Assembly (NCBI RefSeq): GCF_015709455.1
Contig: NZ_JADNQW010000005.1
Coordinates: 1,550,001-1,614,000 of the forward strand
DNA from: Methylosinus sp. H3A
Lineage (GTDB): Bacteria > Pseudomonadota > Alphaproteobacteria > Rhizobiales > Beijerinckiaceae
DNA: 64,000 bases
Direction of reading: 5' to 3'
Shown here: positions 9,146-19,144 of the stretch, in pieces
How positions within the stretch are numbered: the first letter of the stretch is position 1
Layout of the letters: each line of letters opens with the position of its first letter
Made by a program: the position numbers and the translations under genes
Notes under the pieces: model-generated
Seen by the model: only the letters and a program-made list of their open reading frames with translations
The model's database searches: none
Told to the model about the DNA's origin: nothing

Positions 9146-10393
9146 ATGACCCGCTCCAAGAAAGACATCAAACGCGTCGTCCTCGCCTATTCCGGCGGCC
9201 TCGACACCTCGATCATCCTCAAATGGCTGCAGACCACCTATGGCTGCGAGGTCGTGACCTTCACCGCCGACCTCGGCCAGGGCGAGGAGCTGGAGCCCGC
9301 CCGCGCCAAGGCCGAGCTGCTCGGCGTCAAGCCCGAGCATATTTTCATCGAGGATCTGCGCGAGGAGTTCGTCCGCGACTTCGTCTTTCCGATGTTCCGC
9401 GCCAATCCCCAATATGAGGGGCTCTATCTGCTCGGAACCTCGATCGCCCGCCCGCTCATCGCCAAGAAGCAGATCGAGATCGCCCGGCGCCTGGGCGCCG
9501 ACGCCGTCTGCCATGGCGCGACCGGCAAGGGCAATGATCAGGTCCGCTTCGAGCTCGGCTATTACGCGCTGGAGCCGGATATCACCGTCATCGCCCCGTG
9601 GCGCGAATGGGATTTGACCTCCCGCACCGCGCTCATCGATTTCGCGGAAAAGAACCAGATTCCGATCGCCAAGGACAAGCGCGGCGACGCGCCCTTCTCG
9701 GTCGACGCCAATCTCCTGCACACCTCCTCCGAGGGCAAGGTGCTGGAAGACCCGGCGCAGGAAGTGCCGGACTACGTCTATTCCCGCACCGTCGATCCCG
9801 AAAAGGCGCCCGACGTCCCGCAATATGTGACGATCGACTTCGAGAAGGGCGACGCCGTCGCCGTGGACGGCGAGGCGCTCTCGCCGGCCGCGCTGCTGAC
9901 CCGGCTCAACGAACTCGGCCGCGCCCATGGCGTCGGCCGGCTCGACCTCGTCGAGAACCGCTTCGTCGGCATCAAATCGCGCGGCATGTATGAGACTCCC
10001 GGCGGCGCCATTCTGCTCGTCGCCCATCGCGGCATCGAGAGCGTGACGCTGGACCGCGGCGCGGCGCATCTCAAAGACGAGCTCATGCCGAAATATGCCG
10101 AGCTGATCTACAACGGCTTCTGGTTCGCGCCGGAGCGGGAGATGCTGCAGGCGCTGATCGACAAGAGCCAGGAGCTCGTCACCGGCCGCGTGCGGCTGAA
10201 GCTCTACAAGGGGAGCGCCTGGGTCGTCGGCCGCGAGAGCCCCTATTCCCTCTATGACAAGGAGCTCGTCACCTTCGAGGAGGGCGCCGTCGCCTATGAC
10301 CATCGCGACGCCGAGGGTTTCATCAAGCTCAACGCCTTGCGCCTACGCACATTGGCCAAGCGCAGCGCCCGCGGCGCAAAGGAAAAGCCGTAG
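9146..10393 (+). CDS. argG: argininosuccinate synthase
   Basis: A 415-residue cytoplasmic enzyme that joins citrulline and aspartate with ATP to argininosuccinate, the penultimate step of arginine synthesis. The N-type ATP pyrophosphatase P-loop AYSGGLDTS is at 14-22. Conserved [13 protein letters not shown] and the citrulline/aspartate-binding region [15 protein letters not shown] are both present. The chosen ATG gives the standard start [18 protein letters not shown]; an in-frame ATG 39 bases upstream would only add a non-conserved tail. It forms a single-gene unit, separated from the argD-argF genes elsewhere in this window. Confidence 0.97.
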   Translation: MTRSKKDIKRVVLAYSGGLDTSIILKWLQTTYGCEVVTFTADLGQGEELEPARAKAELLGVKPEHIFIEDLREEFVRDFVFPMFRANPQYEGLYLLGTSIARPLIAKKQIEIARRLGADAVCHGATGKGNDQVRFELGYYALEPDITVIAPWREWDLTSRTALIDFAEKNQIPIAKDKRGDAPFSVDANLLHTSSEGKVLEDPAQEVPDYVYSRTVDPEKAPDVPQYVTIDFEKGDAVAVDGEALSPAALLTRLNELGRAHGVGRLDLVENRFVGIKSRGMYETPGGAILLVAHRGIESVTLDRGAAHLKDELMPKYAELIYNGFWFAPEREMLQALIDKSQELVTGRVRLKLYKGSAWVVGRESPYSLYDKELVTFEEGAVAYDHRDAEGFIKLNALRLRTLAKRSARGAKEKP

Positions 10394-10474
10394 CCTCCAC
10401 GACTTCGCCTCTGTGAAAACGAGAATTGGTCGCACTATATGAGCACATTCGGCTTCGCAACCGAGGCTGATCCG

Positions 10475-11848
10475 ATGCTGCGAACAATTCTCGCGGTGCT
10501 GATCGCCTGCCTCGTCCTCGTCGGCGCGGCGGCGACAGCCCATTATCTCTACAATCGACCGACGGAGCTGCGCGTCGCCGTCGCTCAGGGGACGCAGGAC
10601 TTCCGCCTGCTGACTGCGGCTGCGCAGGCCTTCTCCCACCAGCACGAGCAGGTGCGGCTGAAAGTTGTTCCGGTCGTCGATTCGGCGGCCGCCGCAGCCG
10701 CGCTCGAGCAGGGCTCGGCCGAGGTCGCCGTGGCGCGCAGCGACGCGCTGCCGCCCTCGGCGCAGGCGCTCGTCGTCCTGCATCGCAACGCCGCCGTGCT
10801 CGTCGCGCCGGGGGGCTCCAAGATCAAGCGCGTCGCCGATCTGCGCGGCAAAAGGATCGGCGTCGTCCAAGAGATCGCCGGCGCGCGCGGCAATCTCCGG
10901 CTGCTCGAGACAATCCTGGCTCAATATGACATTCTCGAGCGAAACTTCGCGACAGTCACGCTCCAGCCGGCGGAAGTCGAAACCGCGCTCCGCGCACGTA
11001 AGATCGACGCGGTCTTCCTCGTCGCCATTCCGCAGATCGGCCCGGCCAGCGACGTGATCCATCAGATCGTCGCCGCCGGCGACAAGAAGCCGCCGGTCTT
11101 TCTTCCCATCGCCGAGGCCAAGGCCATCGCCAAGCGCTATCCGACGCTGGAGGAGACCGAGATCGTCCATGGAGCCTTCGGCGGCGACCCGCCCCGCCCG
11201 GATCAGGCGCTCGAGACCACGAGCGTCGCTGTTCTTCTCGTCGGCCGGCCGTCGATTCCGGCGAATGTCGCCGGCGAGGTGACACGCCAATTCCTGACCC
11301 ATAGATCGATGATCGCCGCGCTCGCGCCGCTCGCAAATAATATGGAAGCGCCCTCCACCGACAAGGATTCGGCGGTCCCGGCGCATCAGGGCGCGATCGA
11401 CTTCATCGATGGCAACGAGCACGGCTTCTTCGATAAATACAGCGATTTCTTCTATCTCGGCGCGATGCTGGCGTCGCTGCTGGGCTCGGCGGCGGCGGCG
11501 CTCGCCAGCCGCATGAGGACGAAGACGCATGAGCGCTCCGAGCAGCTGATCGAGCGCCTGCTCGAGATCCTGCCCGCCGCCCGCGGCGCGCAGGATGTCG
11601 CCGAGCTCGACGGCTATGAGCGCGAGCTGGACCAGGCGCTGGTCAGCTCCGTCGCCGATCTGAGGTTGCGCAATATGGATGCGACCGCGCTCCATGTGGT
11701 CTCGCTGGCGCTGGATCAGGCTCGGCTCGCGATCCAGGAACGCCGCCGCGCGCTCTGCGAGGCGAAAGGGGAGCTGGCGAAAGGGGAGGCAGCGAAGGGG
11801 GAGGTGACCGCCTTTCCGGCGCTGCGCAAGATTCCGGCGGCGGAATAG
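10475..11848 (+). CDS. TAXI-family substrate-binding protein with C-terminal membrane segment
   Basis: A 457-residue protein. Residues 2-24 form a hydrophobic anchor or signal, followed by a TAXI/SBP-like periplasmic domain (TELRVAVAQGTQDF, RVADLRGKRIGVV, DAVFLVAIPQ). A second membrane segment lies near 324-346. A cytoplasmic, charged, helical tail of about 100 residues ends the protein. The ATG at 10475 has a GAGG site eight bases upstream and is preferred over the ATG 36 bases earlier, which has none. TAXI proteins normally bind a solute for a TRAP transporter, but no permease gene is nearby. The tail suggests signalling or scaffolding instead, which is inference. Confidence 0.75.
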   Translation: MLRTILAVLIACLVLVGAAATAHYLYNRPTELRVAVAQGTQDFRLLTAAAQAFSHQHEQVRLKVVPVVDSAAAAAALEQGSAEVAVARSDALPPSAQALVVLHRNAAVLVAPGGSKIKRVADLRGKRIGVVQEIAGARGNLRLLETILAQYDILERNFATVTLQPAEVETALRARKIDAVFLVAIPQIGPASDVIHQIVAAGDKKPPVFLPIAEAKAIAKRYPTLEETEIVHGAFGGDPPRPDQALETTSVAVLLVGRPSIPANVAGEVTRQFLTHRSMIAALAPLANNMEAPSTDKDSAVPAHQGAIDFIDGNEHGFFDKYSDFFYLGAMLASLLGSAAAALASRMRTKTHERSEQLIERLLEILPAARGAQDVAELDGYERELDQALVSSVADLRLRNMDATALHVVSLALDQARLAIQERRRALCEAKGELAKGEAAKGEVTAFPALRKIPAAE

Positions 11849-11910
11849 GCCGGCGAAGAGCGAAGTCGCTGTGCGCCAGCGCACATTCGATCATGGCGCG
11901 GGCGCATAAG

Positions 11911-11957
11911 TCGATCGTGACGCGGAATTTTACCGCGAGATTTTTTTTCACGATCGA
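11911..11957 (+). terminator. nested hairpin: terminator inside a larger inverted repeat
   Basis: An inner stem CGCGG (11921-11925) and CCGCG (11933-11937) is followed by GA and eight T residues, a fair intrinsic terminator for the TAXI-type gene. It is enclosed by a perfect 10-bp inverted repeat, TCGATCGTGA at 11911-11920 and TCACGATCGA at 11948-11957. The right arm abuts the GGAG ribosome-binding site of the next gene at 11960. The two structures can coexist or compete. Confidence 0.7.
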
Positions 11958-11968
11958 TGGAGCGCGCG

Positions 11969-12889
11969 ATGTTCCGACCCACTGGACCCGGCAAGGTCGA
12001 GATCGACCAGTTTTTCAGCGGCGCCGGCATGTTGAAGGCCCTGCTCTATAATTTTGACTTCGACGACTTCGACAAGCGCAAATTTCGGCCGCTCAAGACA
12101 GAGCATCAGAAGTTTCTGTCGGAGCGCGTCGTGCCGCTTCTGGAGCGCAATCGCGGATTTGTCTGGATGACCGGCTCGGCGAGCCGCATCGGATCGAATG
12201 ACTGGAACATGGAAACCGCCATGGTCCGGGTGGGGACCGTCCAGGCCTTTCTGCTCGATCACGGCGTCGATGGAAACCAGATCGAGCCCAACGCCGTCGG
12301 CGAGGAAGAGGCGCAGACGCACGCGTTGGACGATGAGCGCGATCGCGGCGTCCGGCTCTGGATCATGCCCAAGCTCGAGGATGACCCGAGGCCGCCGAAG
12401 AAAGTCCCGCCCCGGCCGAAGGTCAGTCGAAAATTCCGGATCGCGATGGTGACCGCGATCTCCGCCTCGCACGCCTCCAGGCTGGCCAAATTCTCGCGGT
12501 TCAAGCTCGGCGGCGGCCCTTTGGTCGACTTCGCCGTCTTCACGGTCTGGGATATGACCAATAATATCGCCTGCATGTACGCCTATGTCGGCCTCGGGCT
12601 CGGCGTCGGACTTCCGTCCCTGCCCTCGGGATCCGTCACGACCCATGGGCCCTGGAACGATTTCACCACCGAAAAGCCGATGGCCGTCTGGCAATTCGGT
12701 CGATGGTCGCGCTTCACCACCGCGGGCGCCGGCAGCCACTCCGTCAATTGGATCACCATCGAGACCCCGAGAGGGATCGACAATGTCTATGAAAAGATCG
12801 ACACGGGCGTGACCTACGGCGTCGGAATGTCCTCCTCTGTCGGCGATTTCATCCGGGCCGCGCCGCCGGAGCGATTCTCCGGTCCGTGA
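11969..12889 (+). CDS. orphan OmpA-like domain protein of unknown function
   Basis: A 306-residue protein. Residues of about 35-120 read as an OmpA C-terminal-like peptidoglycan-binding fold: VVPLLERNRGFVWMTGSASR, an N-x-x-x-x-x-x-R-V helix, FLLDHGVD, and a GEEEA...DDERDRGVRLWI end. The remaining 170 or so residues are unlike any family I know and contain several Gly-rich, beta-like stretches. There is no signal peptide or lipobox, which is odd for an OmpA-like protein. The ATG at 11969 has GGAG seven bases before it; an ATG 12 bases upstream has none. It is flanked by a nested hairpin and by typA. Similar soluble OmpA-like domains occur in contractile-injection and DUF4157-type loci, but none is visible here. 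Confidence 0.7.
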   Translation: MFRPTGPGKVEIDQFFSGAGMLKALLYNFDFDDFDKRKFRPLKTEHQKFLSERVVPLLERNRGFVWMTGSASRIGSNDWNMETAMVRVGTVQAFLLDHGVDGNQIEPNAVGEEEAQTHALDDERDRGVRLWIMPKLEDDPRPPKKVPPRPKVSRKFRIAMVTAISASHASRLAKFSRFKLGGGPLVDFAVFTVWDMTNNIACMYAYVGLGLGVGLPSLPSGSVTTHGPWNDFTTEKPMAVWQFGRWSRFTTAGAGSHSVNWITIETPRGIDNVYEKIDTGVTYGVGMSSSVGDFIRAAPPERFSGP

Positions 12890-13079
12890 GGCGGACTTTC
12901 CTCTCCGGTCTCCGGCGGGGCCGCCGCACGGCGGAAGGTGGCCGCCGTCCTGCCGCCACGCTTCCCATTCGCGCCGCGCTCCTGTATGAGATGCCGCACT
13001 GCAAAAAGCCGCGGTCCGCCTCGCGCCCCGAAAGGAGCGCCGGGCCGCGCTTCGCCCGCGAACCGATCGGCCCTATCCC

Positions 13080-14900
<1,821 letters not shown>

Positions 14901-14908
14901 AGCTCGAC

Positions 14909-14949
14909 GCGCGCTTCCTTCTCCCGCCCGCGGGAAGAACGAAGCGCGC
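14909..14949. terminator. bidirectional hairpin between typA and otsA
   Basis: Arms GCGCGCTTC (14909-14917) and GAAGCGCGC (14941-14949) are perfectly complementary. Inside them is a second GC-rich stem (CCCGC against GCGGG). The structure lies between two converging stop codons, so it probably ends both transcripts. There is no long T-run on either strand. Confidence 0.6.
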
Positions 14950-14952
14950 TCG

Positions 14953-16341
14953 TCACGCCGCGAGCGGCATGCGGCAGGCGCTGAGCGCGCGCAAAAAACC
15001 ATCCATCCAATTGAAGGAATCATGCTTGCGCACGCGTGTCAGCAGCGCGGCGTGGCGCTCCTTGCGCTCGGCCAGCGGCATCACGATCGCCTTCTGCATC
15101 GCATTGGCGACCTCATCGGCGTCGTAAGGGTTGACGATCAACGCCTCTTGCAGCTCCTCCGCCGCGCCGGCGAAGCGCGACAGCACCAGCACGCCAGGAT
15201 TTTCCGCATCCTGCGCGACGACATATTCCTTGGCGACGAGATTCATTCCGTCGCGCAGCGGCGTCACCAGCCCCACTTGTGAGCCGCGATAGAGCGCCGC
15301 CAGCGTGTCGCGATCGACGCGGCGATGCAGATAGCGCACAGGCGTCCAGTCGAAATCGCCGAACTGCCCGTTGATCTCACCGGACAGCGCCTCCAGCTCG
15401 TGGCGTATGTCGGCATAGGCCTGCACATCCTCGCGCGTCGGCGGCGCGATCTGCATCAGCGTCACCGCCTTGCAATTCTGCGGATAGATCTCGAGCAGAC
15501 GCTTGAAGGAGCGCAGGCGATCCGGCAGGCCCTTGGTGTAGTCGAGCCGATCGACGCCAATCACATTTATGCGCGGCTCGCCGGCGCGATGCAGGCGCTG
15601 AATGCGCTTGGCCGCGCTCGGGCTCTCGGCCATGGCGGCGAAGGAATCGACGTCTATGCCGACCGGAAACACCGAGGCCGTCACCGTCTTGCCGCCGACG
15701 CGGACGAGGTCCGGGGTCAGCATCTCGCCCTGCATGAAGTCGCACATGAAGCGGAAGAAATTCGCCTGATCCGCCTTCGTCTGAAAGCCGATGAGATCAT
15801 ATTCGACGAGCGCGTTCATCAACCATTCGTGCTCGGGCATGGCGACGAGCACGTCGGGCGGTGGAAACGGAATGTGAAGAAAAAAGCCGATGCGATTGGA
15901 GACGCCGCGCTCGCGCAGCCCGGCGCCGAGCGGAATGAAGTGATAGTCATGCACCCAAACGAGATCATTGCTCCTCAACATGGGCGCGAGCTTCTCGGCG
16001 AAGCGATCGTTGACGCGGCGATAACCGTCGATCGCCTCCTGCGCGAAGCGGGCGAGATCGAGCCTGCAGTGATGCACGGGCCAGAGCGCCGCATTGGCGA
16101 AGCCGAGATAATAATCGCGATAGTCACGCTCGCTGAGCGGCATGGTCGCGAGCGTCAGCTCGTCGAATTTGACGCAGGATACGTCGATCTCGGCGTCGTC
16201 GGCCACGATCTCGCCATTCCAGCCGAACCACATGCCGCCGCGCTTGCGCAGAGCGTCGAGAATGCATACCGCGAGGCCGCCGGCGGCCTGGCTGCAGCCG
16301 GGGTCGGCGACGCGATTGGAGACGACGACGAGGCGTTTCAT
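14953..16341 (-). CDS. otsA: alpha,alpha-trehalose-phosphate synthase (GT20)
   Basis: A 462-residue cytoplasmic glycosyltransferase making trehalose-6-phosphate from UDP-glucose and glucose-6-phosphate. Seen: the N-terminal SNRVADP, the acceptor region [46 protein letters not shown], and the UDP-glucose site [12 protein letters not shown]. The frame extends 74 codons upstream, but [13 protein letters not shown] is the family start and its ATG overlaps the upstream GH15 stop by four bases (ATGA). It is the last gene of the otsB-GH15-otsA operon, so coupled translation is likely. Confidence 0.96.
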   Translation of the reverse strand: MKRLVVVSNRVADPGCSQAAGGLAVCILDALRKRGGMWFGWNGEIVADDAEIDVSCVKFDELTLATMPLSERDYRDYYLGFANAALWPVHHCRLDLARFAQEAIDGYRRVNDRFAEKLAPMLRSNDLVWVHDYHFIPLGAGLRERGVSNRIGFFLHIPFPPPDVLVAMPEHEWLMNALVEYDLIGFQTKADQANFFRFMCDFMQGEMLTPDLVRVGGKTVTASVFPVGIDVDSFAAMAESPSAAKRIQRLHRAGEPRINVIGVDRLDYTKGLPDRLRSFKRLLEIYPQNCKAVTLMQIAPPTREDVQAYADIRHELEALSGEINGQFGDFDWTPVRYLHRRVDRDTLAALYRGSQVGLVTPLRDGMNLVAKEYVVAQDAENPGVLVLSRFAGAAEELQEALIVNPYDADEVANAMQKAIVMPLAERKERHAALLTRVRKHDSFNWMDGFLRALSACRMPLAA

Positions 16342-18152
16342 ATGGCTTTCTCCCAAGAACGCGACAGCCTCATGGCGCAGTTGATGATGCCGACCATGGA
16401 ATAGGTCTGCGGATAGTTTCCCCAGGCTTCGCCGGTTTTGACGTCTATGTCCTCGGACATCATGCCGAGTCGATTGCGCTGTGCGAGCAGCGCCTCGAAA
16501 TACTCCCGCGCCTCCTCGCGCCGACCCATGCGCGCGAGCGCGTCGATGCGCCAGAAGGAGCAAGTGGTGAAGGCGGTGGTCGGCTCGCCGAAATCGTCGG
16601 CCGCCTCATAGCGCATCATATGCGCGCCGCGGCCGAGCGCGGATTCGATGCGCTCCAGCGTCGAGACCATGCGTGGATCATTGGCGTCGATGAAGCCGAC
16701 CTCGATCATCAGCAGCACGCCCGCGTCGAGATGTTCTCCGTCGAGCGATTCGACGAAGGCCTGGCGCTTTTGCGACCAGGCCCTCTCGAGAATCACCTGC
16801 TTGATGCGCTCGGCCTCCACGCGCCAGTCGCGGGCGCGCTCAGGCTCGCCGATGTAATCGGCGATGCGGGCGAGGCGATCGGCCGCCGCCCAGCACATGA
16901 GGCTCGATGTCGTATGCACGCGCGCGCGCGAGCGCAGCTCCCACATTCCGGCGTCCGGCTTGTCGTAGCAGGCGAGCGCCTGTCGGCCCATATCCTCGAG
17001 GCGCAGGAAATCCATGCGCGTCGGCGGAGACAAGAGACGTCGGTCGAGGAAGGCCTGCGCGACGCCGAGAATGACATTGCCGTAGGAATCGTGCTGGAAG
17101 TGCTGATAGGCCTGATTGCCGACGCGCACCGGCCCCATGCCGCGATAGCCGGGCAGATTGGGAATGATGCGCTCGGTGAGCTCCGATTCGAGGCCGAGGC
17201 CATAGACCGGCTGAATATGCGAGCCTGCAGCCGAGGCCACGACATTCATCAGCCAATCGAAATAATTCTCCATCTTGCGCATGGCCGCCATGCGATTGAG
17301 CGCGCGCACGACGAAATAGGCGTCGCGCACCCAGCAATAGCGATAATCCCAATTGCGCTGCGTGTCCGGCGCCTCCGGAATGCTCGTCGTCAGAGCCGCG
17401 ACGATGGCGCCGGTCGTCTCATAGGTGCAGAGCTTCAGCGTGATCGCTGCGCGGATCACCGCGCTCTGCCATTCGAAAGGAATGGCGAGCCGATGCACCC
17501 AATGCCGCCAATAGTCGCGCGTGCGCTCCTCGAAATTGCGCGCCGTATGCGCTATGCCTTCCGTCAGCGTCTCATCCGGGCCGAGCACGAGATCGACCGA
17601 ATTGCTGAGATTGAACAGCGTCTCCTCGGCGATATAGTCGATCGGCGCATTGGTGGTGAGACGCAGCACCGTATGCGGTCCGACATACCGAATGTGATGC
17701 GAGCCGAAGGTGAGCGTCGGAACCGCCGATCCATAACCGAAGCGTGGCCGCACGCGGATGCGGATGCGCGGCGTGCCGGAGACGGGCGTCAGCCGGCGGA
17801 TCAGCATATGCGGATGATAGAGCCGGTCGCGCCAGAAGAATCGCGGCGCGAAATCGGTGACGCGCACGGAGCCCTGCTTGCCATGCAGCACGGTCTCGAG
17901 AATGGCCGTGTTGCCGCTATATTCCTGCTCGCTATGGACGCGATCCTCGAGATCGACGGCGAAGAAGCCGCCATCCTCCATGTCCGGCGGCGAGCCGAGC
18001 AGGCTGTGGAACACGGGATCGCCGTCGAAGCGCGGCAGGCAGCACCAGACGACGCTGGCGTCGCGATCGATGAGCGCGGCGAAGGCGCAATTGCCGACGA
18101 CGCCGAGCTCGAGATCGCTGATTTTTCGTTCGTTCTGTTGCGCGTCGCTCAT
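16338..18152 (-). CDS. glycoside hydrolase family 15 protein (glucoamylase/trehalase-like)
   Basis: A 604-residue GH15 enzyme. An N-terminal beta-sandwich region (NCAFAALIDRDASVVWCCLPRFD) precedes an (alpha/alpha)6 barrel carrying WDYRYCWVRDAYF, and near the C-terminus a SEDID...GEAWGNYPQTYS block with the probable catalytic base Glu. GH15 includes glucoamylases and the mycobacterial-type trehalases; the position between otsB and otsA favours a role in trehalose turnover, but the substrate cannot be read from sequence. It overlaps otsB and otsA by four bases each. MSDAQQNERK is preferred over a 15-residue longer start because it restores the ATGA overlap. Confidence 0.9.
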   Translation of the reverse strand: MSDAQQNERKISDLELGVVGNCAFAALIDRDASVVWCCLPRFDGDPVFHSLLGSPPDMEDGGFFAVDLEDRVHSEQEYSGNTAILETVLHGKQGSVRVTDFAPRFFWRDRLYHPHMLIRRLTPVSGTPRIRIRVRPRFGYGSAVPTLTFGSHHIRYVGPHTVLRLTTNAPIDYIAEETLFNLSNSVDLVLGPDETLTEGIAHTARNFEERTRDYWRHWVHRLAIPFEWQSAVIRAAITLKLCTYETTGAIVAALTTSIPEAPDTQRNWDYRYCWVRDAYFVVRALNRMAAMRKMENYFDWLMNVVASAAGSHIQPVYGLGLESELTERIIPNLPGYRGMGPVRVGNQAYQHFQHDSYGNVILGVAQAFLDRRLLSPPTRMDFLRLEDMGRQALACYDKPDAGMWELRSRARVHTTSSLMCWAAADRLARIADYIGEPERARDWRVEAERIKQVILERAWSQKRQAFVESLDGEHLDAGVLLMIEVGFIDANDPRMVSTLERIESALGRGAHMMRYEAADDFGEPTTAFTTCSFWRIDALARMGRREEAREYFEALLAQRNRLGMMSEDIDVKTGEAWGNYPQTYSMVGIINCAMRLSRSWEKAI

Positions 18153-18898
18153 CTCGCGCGCTCCGCTTGCGATGCGCGCGCGAGCTCGGCGAGCCATCGA
18201 TGCAATTCGCGCAGATCCGCGGCCCTGTAGCGCGCCAGAGTGGCGCTTCTCCCCACTTTGATGGAAAGACCGCCCAATGCGTTGACGGCGGCGAAGGCGA
18301 CTTCATCCGTCACATCGTCGCCGGCGAAAATAGGTTTGCGGCCGCGGAACGGCTCTTCCTTCAAAAAAGCCTCGATGACGTCGCCCTTGTCGCCGCCCTG
18401 CAGGCGAATTTCGAAGACCATTTTTCCGGGCAGTATCTCGACGTCGGGGCGCTCGCGCGCCGCGCGCTCGGCGACGGCCCGGCATTTGGCCTCGAGCTCG
18501 GGCCGTAGACGGTAATGCAGCGCGACGGCGCCGGTCTTTCGCTCGACGATGACGCCGGGCTCGCGACCGAGCTCCACCTCGATCGCGCGAATGACGGAGT
18601 CGAGATCGGCGGAAGGCTCGCCCGTGCGATGCATGCGCCCGGCGGCGTCGCGTCGCTGCAATCCATGCACGCCCGCCACCGGTAGCGTGAGCGGACTCAG
18701 CAGCGCATCGATAACCGCGATATCCCGGCCCGAGACGACGGCGACAGCGTCGCCCGCAGCGCGCCGCAGCGCGTCGAGAAGCGCGATCGTCGCCGCATCG
18801 ACCCGCACCGCATCCGGCCGCTCGGCGATTTCCGCGACAGTGCCGTCGAGATCGAGAAATAGCGCGAAGCGGCCGATATCGTCGACATTGGGCAGCAT
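18149..18898 (-). CDS. otsB: trehalose-6-phosphate phosphatase
   Basis: A 249-residue HAD-superfamily phosphatase that removes phosphate from trehalose-6-phosphate. Motif I FLDLDGTVAEI carries the nucleophile pair Asp16/Asp18. VSGRD (motif II), a cap region with GVHGLQR, and the motif III/IV end FAGDDVTDEVAF are also present. The start MLPNVDDIGR has GGGGAGA about ten bases upstream, so it is chosen over starts up to 53 codons earlier in the open frame. First gene of the minus-strand trehalose operon, divergent from putA. Confidence 0.94.
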   Translation of the reverse strand: MLPNVDDIGRFALFLDLDGTVAEIAERPDAVRVDAATIALLDALRRAAGDAVAVVSGRDIAVIDALLSPLTLPVAGVHGLQRRDAAGRMHRTGEPSADLDSVIRAIEVELGREPGVIVERKTGAVALHYRLRPELEAKCRAVAERAARERPDVEILPGKMVFEIRLQGGDKGDVIEAFLKEEPFRGRKPIFAGDDVTDEVAFAAVNALGGLSIKVGRSATLARYRAADLRELHRWLAELARASQAERAR

Positions 18899-19059
18899 TA
18901 TTCGAGCGTCTCCCCTTGGCCGCATCTTGCCGCGGCGACCCGCTATGCTCATTTCGTTTGCTAGGAACGGCGACGTTCGCGCCGGTTCGCGCACGTCGCG
19001 ACCCCGTGTTCCCGCCCTCGCTTGTGAAACAACTATGGACGACTTCCTCGTTTTCAATG

Positions 19060-19076
19060 ACGATGTCCGACATCGT
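19060..19076. promoter_or_regulatory. 17-bp palindrome upstream of putA
   Basis: A perfect inverted repeat, ACGATGTC-C-GACATCGT, lies 60-76 bases before the putA start region and in the otsB-putA divergent interval. Size and position fit an operator for a dimeric regulator. putA genes in alphaproteobacteria are often controlled by an Lrp-type PutR, but no regulator gene is adjacent here and the match to any consensus is not established. Confidence 0.4.
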
Positions 19077-19144
19077 GACGGCGACGCTCGCGTTTATGTC
19101 TCCTCGAGCTCGGCCGGCGATCGCCGTCGTTCAGGATGAACCCG

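Noticed and set aside
9089..10303. Long minus-strand frame opposite argG
   Set aside because: Shadow of argG; composition (many Gly, Ala, Asp, Leu repeats) mirrors the codons of the real gene and no motif is present.
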